From the NCBI GenBank assembly GCA_008933995.1, contig WARS01000027.1:372001-436000 (forward strand): 64,000 bases of DNA, given 5' to 3'. This DNA is from Datnioides undecimradiatus. Lineage: Eukaryota > Chordata > Actinopteri > Lobotiformes > Datnioididae. The position numbers and the translations under genes are program-made. The notes beneath the pieces are model-generated. The model saw only the letters and a list, made by a program, of their open reading frames with translations. It did no database searches and was not told the origin of the DNA. Below are positions 46,949 to 57,234 of the stretch, one piece after another; position 1 is the first letter of the stretch, and every line of letters begins with the position of its first letter.

Positions 46949-48770
46949 GTTGCGGTTCTTGCGTCCACTAAGGCTCAAAGCGATAAATGGGACATTGTGT
47001 CCGGCGTCGCAGCGTCTCAGAGTCTCCGTCTGTCTGGATCAGAGTGACCGGACGGAGGAGTGACACGGTGTGCGCAAGAGGGAAAAAAAAACCCACGCCC
47101 ACCCGCCGGAGGAGAGAGATGCTGAAGAAGTGGCAATTAGAGCTGCAGCTGCTGCGTTCAGGGACTGCCGGAATGGTTACGATCACGAGTTAAACCACAA
47201 CAAAAACAAGTAGATTCCCTGAAAGCGTCCGCTCTGCAGCAGTGGAATGTAACTAAGTAGAGTTACTCAAGTATTTAAGTACAAATTTGAGGGTTTTGTG
47301 CTTAATTTGATTATTTCCACTTTGTATTTCTACTACACCGCGGTTCAGAGTCAGCATTAAGCACTAGTTACTCTTCAAATTACTCCGTTTCATGCCCTTC
47401 GTGTACAGTGAAAACCACGTGTCTCCTCATTGAGCTCAGTAAACTTTATTTAAAAACCCTCTTGGCTCAGCTGCATCGTCCCAAAGGTGAACAACGGTTG
47501 CTTTTCTCATAAAAAGTTGACTTTTTCTGGGTCGCGTGGTTCAAACACATGATCATTTTACAGAATATGATGCGTCACTGCAGCCAACAGTGAAAGACGT
47601 AGTTAAAAACATCAACCCTAAACTCTGAAAACAGGAAAATCCGACAAAAACTTAAATATTACTCCAAAAAACTACTAAAATAAATACTTTTACTAATCAT
47701 TCTTATATAAATATATATAATAAATAGTTTTCAGTGAGTATTTTTATTTTATTTTCCCAATTTATAGTCAAATAAGTCTTATACATTTAAAACAACCCCC
47801 TGCAGTTTTAATAGCTTTACCAGCAGTCCACCATGCTGTAAAACACAGCGCAGAAGCCGGAGTTTACGGGGTAATTTGAAGGCAACGTCCTAATTTCCAT
47901 TAACCCCGCGCTCATTAATCAGCAGCCTGGAAATCTGACCTCTGCCCTATGGTCATTTCATGTTAATGTGCAATTTTCAGATTCAACTACACCTCATAAT
48001 TGCTAAATTGTAGGTATGACATAAATAAAACAAAGGTATTGAACAAATAAATAAACACTTTAATATGTTTATTTATTTAATTAAACTGCCATTCAGCCAG
48101 TGTTAGGGAGCTGTAGTCTGCCATCGTCTCTTGTTTCACATCAGTTGTTGTTGTTTTTCTATATTAACACTTTAAATTATTTCACTTCATTTCACTCTTT
48201 ACAAAACCATCATGTAAACAAAGACAAAAATCGACTTTTAGCCCGACGCAGTGACCTCAAGGCCTCAGCATTAAGATCTACTCTGGTGCCACCCTGTGGG
48301 ATACAGTTGGTGTAGCGCAGCATTACGCCTTTGCTATGAAAACAGATGAAACTGGATATGAAACTCTCTTCACATCGGGTTTCTTTAAAAGTTGCCACCC
48401 CTAATGTCAGCTAAACAGATCCGAATGACATTCACACAGTTTCCTGACGCCTAAACCAGAGTTGCAGATCTCCTCTGATGTGAAAGGCTCGTGTTTAATC
48501 TACCAGATGAGTCAAATCTGTCCTATTTACCCTGCCCACACTGCAGGTCAAGTTTCAAAAGTTTCTTGTTTCTGGGGTTGCAAGAAACACAACAACATTG
48601 ACTGGGGGCTGGGAGTCAATCAGTTCAGTGGATTTTAACCTTCAGGCTTCAGCTCGGGCAGCCTCCCCAAGAGAAGGACCTCGTCTGTCTGTCGCCTCCC
48701 TGCCTTGTTTTTGTTTGTTTTGCTTTTCATATGCGGTGTGTGAGGGGTATGTGTGCTTGGAGCCTGAAAC
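46949..48770. other. Head-to-head intergenic region of itih5 and itih2
   Basis: The two heavy-chain genes are transcribed away from each other across 1.8 kb. The part near itih5 is GC-richer (46960-47180). A compact stretch at about 47870-48000 with several homeodomain-like TTAAT words (ATTTCCATTAACC, CTCATTAATCAGC, CATGTTAATGTG) is the best candidate for shared control, by appearance only. No TATA box was seen at a defined distance from either gene. Confidence 0.5.
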
Positions 48771-51700
48771 ATGAGGCGCCTGGAGCTGCTGCTGCTGTTG
48801 CCCTGGGGGCTCTCTCCAACAGGGCCGGGCTGCTTTGTTCGCGATAGATGGAGAATGGAGGAAGAGACGGTGAGTCGGGATTTGAGAGCGGGCTTCTAGT
48901 TCATGCAGCTTTTTATTGACAGGGCAGAATGAATCCATCTGGAATCAGGATCAAACTGATTTATGGAAAGAAAGATGAAACTATAAATTTAGTGATCCCA
49001 TGCACTTAAAATGTGAGGAAAGATTGAGAAAACAACTTAATTAAACATGGAAGGTTCGTAAGAATGAGTGATTTGTGTGTGCGTACATTTCTGAAATGAC
49101 GCTTTAAACTTTGCATCGAATCTTTAACCTTTTGAACTCACTGAAAATCACCTTTCTTTTGTTCTTGAGAGTCATTTTTTGCACTGCTGACAAGTTGTTT
49201 TTCATCTCGTAAGTGATTGAAATCATGCAAAATGAACTTTTTGTTGCATTCTTGCAAGAAAAGACACAAAACTCATATCTTTACCCAATTAAATGAACTT
49301 ATAATCTCCTTTCTGCCTGCAGTCACATCTACAGGATCACCGGCTGAGACACAAGGTGAGATCTTCTCCCAAAACACCCCCGACTTTTCTTATTTACACG
49401 CACATGCACTTGTGTAATGCACAGCGGCGACTGCAGGTTTGCTTTTCGCACTGCTGTTGCAACAGCCATGCTTCATCGATTCACTGATTATAAAGAAAGA
49501 AAATGAACGAGGCAATATCAAACATCAAACAAAGCGCCTCTGAGTCTCGGCTATGTCCTGGCGGCTTTTAGGGTAGCAGCAGGTTTCTGAATCCCAATTC
49601 CATTTGAGACAGTGTGGAGCTGACGACTGTGTGTTTGCCTGTGTTTCAGAGAGCGATATTGACCAGCGAGGAGCAGGAAGACTTTGAGGTACAACTCCTG
49701 GTGCTTGTTGCCCGGGCCCTCTCCACTGTGACAGAGTTTAACCTTATCTAATAGTCAATATACATGTTTGAAGAGATTCCCATGACTGACGGGTTATTGA
49801 CTTTGTTCTTGTCTTCATTCCGTTTGTCTTTTCCCTGCCTTTCGCATTTGTCTTTTATATAATCTCAACTACCTACAAAGATCTTTCTGATTTAAACCCC
49901 ACTCTTTTGCCAATCAAGGAAAGAATTTTGCACTGAAAACCAAAGAAACAAACACCACAAATCAAAAACCAGGTTCAATTTCTAGTGTTGATAGTTCGGT
50001 TTTTGGAGGTTGCATGAGGTAATTTCTCCATTATCAGTGTATTTACAGCCTTTTCTTGACAGGAACCCAAGTCATATCTGCCATCGCTCTTCCTTGAATC
50101 CACCAGACTCCATTGACAAAAACTGCAATTTTACCTTTGCTGAACAGAAGGAGTTGCTGGTCTACTTCTGCATCAATTTGTTAGTTTGTTTGTGTTTTTG
50201 TGTGACTTTGGCGTTTTAAATGGTTAGTTCAGATTCACAGAAGTCACATAACAACCTAAAAACTAATAAATTAAGGCATCGGTAGATCAGCAGTTTCTGT
50301 GTTCTGTGGGCTAAAATGATCTTTTTTTGTCAATGGAGTTTGGTGCATTAGACAAAAGCGACACAACAGCTTCAGTTTTCCATGTAAAATACACTTAAAC
50401 TAATTTTTGGTGTCTTAAACAGTTTGTTGCAGTGCAATGCTTAGCTTCCTGCACCAGCACATCTGATGCTTCCCCAAACTGGCACCATTTACAGTAGCTA
50501 CGGCAAAGTACCTGAACTACCCCTTTAATGTCCTCCTCTCTCATTATGCCATTGCCTGCACAGGCCATCCGTGGAGATGACATCACCGTCAAGAGCTACA
50601 AGGTGGAGAGCCGGATCACGTCGCGCTCGATCACACCACCGTCAGGAGCTCGGTGGTCAATTCGGGCTCCAAAGCCCAGAGAGCATCGGTTTCAAATCGC
50701 CCAGATCCCAAAGAGAGCTTTCACCAACTTCACCATGTGAGCACCAGGGATTCACAAAGTCCAATTGTCTTTAAAAACAGAGCCTGGGAGGTTTAACTTT
50801 GTCTTTGCTGTAAATGTAGGAACGGGATCACGCCAGGGTTCAGTGAAGGAGAAGACGGTGGCCAGAACCCGTACGCCCAGGCCAGAGCCAAGAGGCAAGT
50901 GCAGCAGGCATCGGCCAGGCACCGTGACCAGCCTCAAGACTTTATGACCCCATGTAGATCTCAACAGACTCATACAAACCTCAATGTTTCTGCTCCCACA
51001 GGGCTAATTCTCAGGACATGGAGACCTTGGCATGAAGTCCACGCCTCCTGGTAGTAACATTTTCGAGTTTGAGTTCACTACCAGGAGATGGATGCAGCTG
51101 GTGAAGTTGGGTTTCTACGAGCACTCGCTGTACCTGCAGCCTGGGAGGTTGGTGCCACAGTTCCAGGTAAAAACTTTGTGGTTATTATGTATGTTTGGTG
51201 CATCATCACTTGCTCCTGCAACCGTCCCTGACCTGGTCTCTCTTCAGGCGGATGTGTATCTATGAGCCAAGGGAATTTCCACGGTGGAAACACCAAACAC
51301 CTCGAGCAAAGAAGTTTGGCGGAGCTGATCCACGCTATAAAAACCAGACAAGGTGAGACTCTGCCCCGCTGCACCCATCCTCTGAGCTGTGAGCAACAAC
51401 TGGATCGGATTAGTCAAAGCGTTTTGATGATGGTGCCTCGATGTTTGGAGGGAACCTGGGTCCTCTCTCAAGATATGAGGGGACGTTCACCAAGATACGG
51501 ACATTTACATTTTGTACGTTCGCCAAACAAGTTAAGGACCAGTTTGTTTGAAACGTGTAGGAGAAAGGTTTAAAAAAGGTTTTTCTGTCTTATTTTGCTG
51601 AATCTTTGCATCATTGTCATGATTCAGGAGTTGTTAGAGGCTGATTGGTGGGTGGATGTCATGTGCTATTTTTCGGGTTCAACCTGGCTGGTTCAAACTT

Positions 51701-54449
51701 GGAAGGAGGCTACAGGTCATATTTTTGTTTTACAAAAAGGGAAAACTGGACGAAATTTAGCGCAAAAGTAAATATTGAAGAAATGTTTTTAAATATAAAT
51801 ATTTGTTAAACAGGGTACAATATGACAAAGAGGTGCATTCCAAAGGGGGTAACAGGGTCTAAGAGGTATTTAACAACTTGTCTTTCATCGAAAAATCAAA
51901 AGGCAAGTTCAAAAATAGTGAGAGCCGTTTGATTAAATGACATGGGTAACATGTGAATAAGATGTAAACAACCATGTGTTGTTGTTTTGTGAACACCTGC
52001 ATTCATCAGAAGAGCCAAGTGAACCTGTTTATTGTTAATTCCACGCTTTAACAAAGAGATAACCTGATGTTCTCCCAATGAACAAGGAGAAGTATACTGT
52101 CTGTAGCTTTTGGTGCCATGTTGCCCTAACATGGTCGTTTTACGGTTTAAAGAAACACAAGTACACACACTGTTTTAATATGCCGGCAGGCGTCTGAATG
52201 TCTGATTTGACTGTGTTTGTGTCTGCAGGCTCACGTTGTCTTCAAGCCCAACCTGCAGCAGCAGAGAAAGTGCAACAACTGCACCGAAGTTTATATCGAC
52301 ATGCCACGGTCAAATATGATGACCCGATATAAACGCTGGGAACTGCAGGTATCACGACCTGTCACAGTTTGATCTCAATTATTAGGTTATAATAATATGA
52401 AACAGCTCTGGGAGACTTGACTCATCAGCTCGAGCGTTTCTTCCAGGTCTCCGACGGCCACTTTGTCCAGCCTTCCTCTCCAACCTCTCACCTTCCTAAA
52501 AACATCGGTTTTGTCATCGACACGGATCCACAAGGCCAAGATGAAGTGGTGGAAGTCTGGGAGTTTTCATGCCTTTGGACCCATCATCACTTGCTGAAAA
52601 ACCAAACAAAACTGTGCCTCGACTCGGTCGATCTGCAGAATGCATTTAACTCCAAACGTCTCCTGCAGACAGTGGAGGCCATGCAGGCCATCCTGGACGA
52701 CCTGACCATGGCCGATCACTTCAGCATCATCGACTTCAACCACAACGTGCGTTGCTGGAGTGAGGAGCTCGTCCCCGCCTCGTCCATTCAGATCGCAGAC
52801 GCCAAGAAGTACATCCAGCATCAAACCCAACGAGGCTTGAGATTCATCATCATGGCCTTGGATTTTCTGCTCAGCTGCTGTGCAGCACTTCTGACTTCAA
52901 TGACCTTGACCCCAGGCACTAACACATCAACGAGCCTGATGGAGAGCGTTCAGATGCTGGTGAGGGCGCCCAATCAGGCCCATCGACGCCGCCTCCGCTT
53001 CCATGATCATCCTGGTGTCGGATGGAGACCACCGTGGGTAAGACTGACGGACTCTGTTGTGAAGCTGTCAGAGGAGTTTACTGAGGAACCATCTCCCTGA
53101 GCTTTAACGTGATGTTCTTGGTGATATCACGCAGGCGAGATCAAGCTCAGCACCATCCAGAAGAACGGCTGGGTGATGAGGGAGGAGTTCGCCTTTCTCG
53201 CTGTTAATCGCTTCACGGGACTATGACTTCCTTGAACGCATCGCCATGGAGAACAGGTGCATGGCTCAGAGGATCTACGCCAACCATGACGCGGCAGAGC
53301 AGCTGCGGGTACGGGAAGAGCTTGGTCCAGAGCTTGATCAGTCATCGACTGTGGTGACATCTCACTCTGTCTCCCTTCTCTCCCCCACCTGTATGTTTTA
53401 CAGCCAGGTCTCCCTCCTCTGCTGCGAGGATCGTCCAGTTCCCCGGAGGACCTGTCGGACGCCACCCAGAACCGCTCGGCTGTTCTTTTCAGCGCCTCGG
53501 AGCTGGTGGTGGTCGTGCTGTGCTGCCGCCCCGACAGCAACACGCTGACGAGCTTTACCAATTTCATATTCACGCGGAGTGTAACTAAAGAAACTGTGTG
53601 TGTTTATGGCGCGTTTAAAGCTGGACACCACATGAAAACACACTGCCCCTCTCCTTTTATACCACTGATTTTGGAAATGTGTCAAATGCACAATCAAAAG
53701 CCGGTGCCCGCGCCCTCTGGTCTCCATCCCCGCCTGCAGGCCCGCTTGACATCACTCCTGAGACGGAGGTCGACACGACAGAGCTGGACGCTGAGCTCAA
53801 GTGGTGAGTACTGCTCACCGGGTCACGCAGGCAGGAGCGGGCCATATCACTCATCAAGCAGCTGATCTCTGAGAGGTGAGAAGCTGCAGACTGAAACATG
53901 ACAAATATCAGAAAAACAAGAAGGTTCGTTTGAAATTAATGCAAATAAATAAACGTAAAGTGTTTTAAAATATGGGAATTAAAATGCATTTAGTGGCTCC
54001 TCTGCAGGTCTCTCTGGCCTCACAGCCAAGAAGAGGGAAGATCACCAGTGGATCAAGCATGCATTAGCCGTGGAGCATCAGTTCACACCTCACCGCCAAG
54101 CTGGTGGAGAGCGGCGACGCCACCGAGAGGCTGCTGGCCGACTCCCCGAAGGACCCCAAGCACGGCTGCTGCTCAGGTGCCTGAGAGGAGGCGCACCACA
54201 GAAAATCAACCGCTGAGTCAAGCTATTAATAATAGTCAATACAGGATTCAGAGTATTTGGCTTCATCCCGCTGGCGTCCACGCAGGAGGAGGGACTAATG
54301 GAGGCTCGTCTCCCTCCTGCCTGGCTCCCGGGTCCGCAGTCAGCTCACCAGCCCGCCCCCTGGGGTCCAGATGACCACCACGGCCCACCAGAAACAGGCT
54401 GAGAAAGGTCCGGAGGAGTGGGCCCTGCCTCAGCAGGTCAACCTAGGTA

Positions 54450-54499
<50 letters not shown>

Positions 54500-56572
54500 C
54501 TGCTGACTTCCAGGACTGCGTTGTGTGTGTTCAGTAACGAGCTCAGTGCAGGTTCTCCATGCGGATAACCCACCTCACTTCCATCATCACCCACCCGCCC
54601 CAGAAGTAAATATGACGCCTGGTTTTAACATCGACTCCAAACCCGGGTCACATCCTCAACTCTGGTGTCCGATGTCGAGCGGCATTGGAACATTCTCTGC
54701 TCACGTGCTCGGCATTTTGAGCCCCAAGAAGCCAGATCTGGACGATTAATGCCGCTGGTTTATTTCAATGTTAATAAATAAAATCTTCATAACACCTGCA
54801 ACAGCACGCACTCCGTCATGGCTGGGCTGAAGGCGTTTAGAAGAACAGTTCAACAGTTTAGGGAAATTAGCTCATTAGCTTTGTTACTGAGTTTCTGTAC
54901 ACAAATACAAACAAACAAGATATAATACATTACCAGTTAACTCTGCTGCTTTAGAGACGCTGGGAGGATCCTGTTAGGCTCTTTGTGTCTCTGTTGTACT
55001 TCTTTGTCTCTGTTTGTAGTAGTTTTGTGTCTCTTTGTGGTCATTTTGCATCTCTTAATGGATGGTTTCAAAATTTTTGTGGAAGTGTTTGTGTTCTTGT
55101 AGTCGCTGCCTTCTCTCTTTGTATTATATCTTTTTAATGTAGTTTTGCATCTATTTGTAGTAGTTTGTGTCTTTGTGGTTGTTTTGTGTCTGTAGTTGTG
55201 TGTGGCCCCGCATTCGTAACGGCCTCTCTCCTGTCCTGAAGGTGGTGTGAACGGTCAGCCGGATTGGCTCCAAGCAAGCCGCGCCACAAGCTGAGCACGT
55301 ACGCACCATCTCCGGTTCACTACCAGCCCGACGGAGTCAGCGGTGACTGTCAGCACCGTCGGCATCAGATACGACCGGACGGCAGGAACAACCACCTGGG
55401 CGCCACCGCCGAATGCACAGGACGGGTAACGACCACGCCCTTTAATTACAGCGCCTGCCTCGCCACCGTGACGTCCAGCTCACTGCGTCTCATGTCGTCA
55501 TGTTTCTGTGTTTCAGCGTGAGGATTTCCATCGTGAAGAACTCGCACGTCTCCATCACAATAAACAACAACATCCAGGTGATGGTGCTGCTGCACCGTGT
55601 GTGGAAGAAGCATCCAATCAGCGTGGACTTCCTCGGTATCTACGTCGCCAACGACAACCAGTACTCGCCCCTGGTGCATGGACTCATAGGTACGTCCCTT
55701 GCGTTGTGAGGTAATCCTGTGTGGAAGGAACCTGCCAACTGAAGGAGGAGGAGGCCATTCTTGTTCTGTTACCGCGTCTAAAAACTCTAAATCTGGAAAA
55801 ATTAAAGAAAAATATCTGCTAAATTAAAACAAAACACAAAATAAAAAATGTCAGATTATCTGTTTATCATAAAATATGATTAAAAATGGACTGAATTTGT
55901 ATTTAAAGAGAGAACTATTCAAGCTAACATGCAGCTAACACAACATGAAGTTGAATATCCACTAGTGGCCACTGGTGGTACTGCATGTTAAAGCACTGGT
56001 GCCATACGTCTTCGACATGCAATTTAACAGCCAATCAGAAACAAGGATTCACCCTAATTCGTCTCCCCACTGTTCTTTTTCATTAGCATTAAATTAAAAT
56101 GTTATTATGCCTGAACATCAATGACTATGTATAATTAGAATATATCCAGGAATCTACCAAACAGACAAGACTGAAGATTGAACGCTGTAACTGTGTGTGA
56201 TTCACCCACCCCCCCGCAGGGCAGTTTTCCAGGGAGCCTGAGGTGAACGTGTACGACGTCCGCGAAGGGGTCGACCCCCTGAAGAAGGAGGCCACCATGG
56301 AGGTGAAGGGCAACAGGCTGCACGTCACCAGGTACGCTTATGACACGTGACACACACGAAAACAGATTCTGACACACGATGTTAAAACTGTGTGTGTGTG
56401 TGTGTGTGTGTTAGGGGTTGGCAGAAGGACTACAGGCGCGACAAGCAGCGCGGCTCCAACGTCTACTGCTGGTTCATACACAACAGCGGGAAGGGCTTAT
56501 CGACGCTACTACACTGGACATGATCGGTGGCTACATCTCGACAGCTTCCCTGGTAGACGCCTGAGCAGCTGA
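48771..56572 (+). pseudogene. itih2: Inter-alpha-trypsin inhibitor heavy chain 2, reading frame broken many times
   Basis: Plasma/matrix heavy chain that is normally linked to chondroitin sulfate. About 22 exons are traceable, at roughly: 48771-48869, 49323-49355, 49650-49688, 50564-50736, 50820-50905, 51002-51166, 51248-51352, 52229-52348, 52447-52554, 52669-52834, 52916-53037, 53134-53308, 53393-53578, 53740-53803, 53831-53875, 54008-54175, 54285-54446, 54552-54680, 55242-55425, 55517-55689, 56220-56331, 56415-56572. Recognisable pieces include SYKVESRITSR, SVKEKTVAR, EHSLYLQPGRL, TVEAMQAILDDL, VWKKHPISVDFLGIY and CWFIHNSGKG. Exons 52669-52834 (but for its last bases), 55517-55689 and 56220-56331 read cleanly; most others change frame, mostly by one- or two-base losses, on average about every 30-60 bases. 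The MIDAS serines and the DPHF cleavage motif are not readable as such (IDTDPQ; DNPPHF). Either a decayed gene or locally erroneous sequence. The N-terminal exons are less certain. Confidence 0.85.
54451..54497. repeat. (CA)n microsatellite
   Basis: Uninterrupted CA run of about 47 bases, the longest in the window, in an itih2 intron directly after a splice donor. Confidence 0.97.
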
Positions 56573-56692
56573 GATGAGGGGAGGAGGAGGAGGGGGAGCC
56601 TGGGGTGGGTGGGTGAGGGGAAAACAAACAGAGTGAAAAACCAGAGCCAGGGGATAAACGAGGGAGGAGGGGGGGAGACATGAGGACGAGTG

Positions 56693-56698
56693 AATAAA
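56693..56698 (+). terminator. itih2 polyadenylation signal
   Basis: AATAAA about 120 bases after the itih2 stop, preceded by a purine-rich (GGA/GGG) 3' UTR stretch. Confidence 0.6.
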
Positions 56699-56752
56699 AC
56701 ATTTTTCCTTCCTTGTTTCCCAAAAAAACCACGAGGAGTCGCTTTTGTTGGA

Positions 56753-56758
56753 TTTATT
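56753..56758 (-). terminator. kin polyadenylation signal
   Basis: TTTATT on the plus strand reads AATAAA on the kin strand, about 480 bases past the kin stop. It lies only 54 bases from the itih2 signal on the other strand. A second plus-strand AATAAA at about 56810 is on the wrong strand for kin. Confidence 0.55.
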
Positions 56759-57014
56759 TGGAGAAAATGTACATCTGCAATGTTTAGATCAACTCGAACA
56801 TCGATACAAAATAAAAGACTCTAACACACGGCTCTGAGTTCTTCCCTCTGTGAGAGATCGCTGCTGTTGCATTGTGGGATATATATATGTGTGTGTGTGT
56901 GTGTGTATGTGCAGGACTCTGACACAGTAGAGTCCCTCAGCTTGAACCGGACGCATGAGGTTAGGACAGGAAGGTCGACGGACGACGTCGCAGCTCCTCC
57001 AGCGTGAAGCCGAA

Positions 57015-57234
57015 ACTTCTGGATCGCCCCCCGGTGGCCGGGTGCAGTGTAAGTCGTGTAAGTCATAAGCCCCCCCCCCACCACCACCGCACGTCAGCAG
57101 ATGGTTTCCTCCATCACCACTCAGGCATCGCCGGTGCAAGATGGCGGCGCCCGTGTCCGGGATAGTTCGGCTTTGTTTTTGTACGGCTGGAGGAAGTGGA
57201 GGCTCGTCGGCCATCTTTGTTTACAGTCCGTGGT
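57015..57234 (+). repeat. Dispersed teleost repeat with CTCF-like and YY1 motifs, copy 2 (kin 3' UTR)
   Basis: It begins like the repeat at 26895 (GGATCGCCCCCCGGTGGCC) and continues with CAAGATGGCGGCGCCCGTG, GTCCGGGATAGTTCGGC, GGAGGAAGTGGAGG and GTCGGCCATCTTTGTTTACA, a sequence I recall from many percomorph loci. CGCCCCCCGGTGG (57025-57037) is CTCF-like in reverse, and AAGATGGCGGC (57138-57148) is a perfect YY1 consensus. Its recognisable end lies within a few bases of the kin stop codon (57235-57237), so much of the kin 3' UTR appears repeat-derived. Confidence 0.6.
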
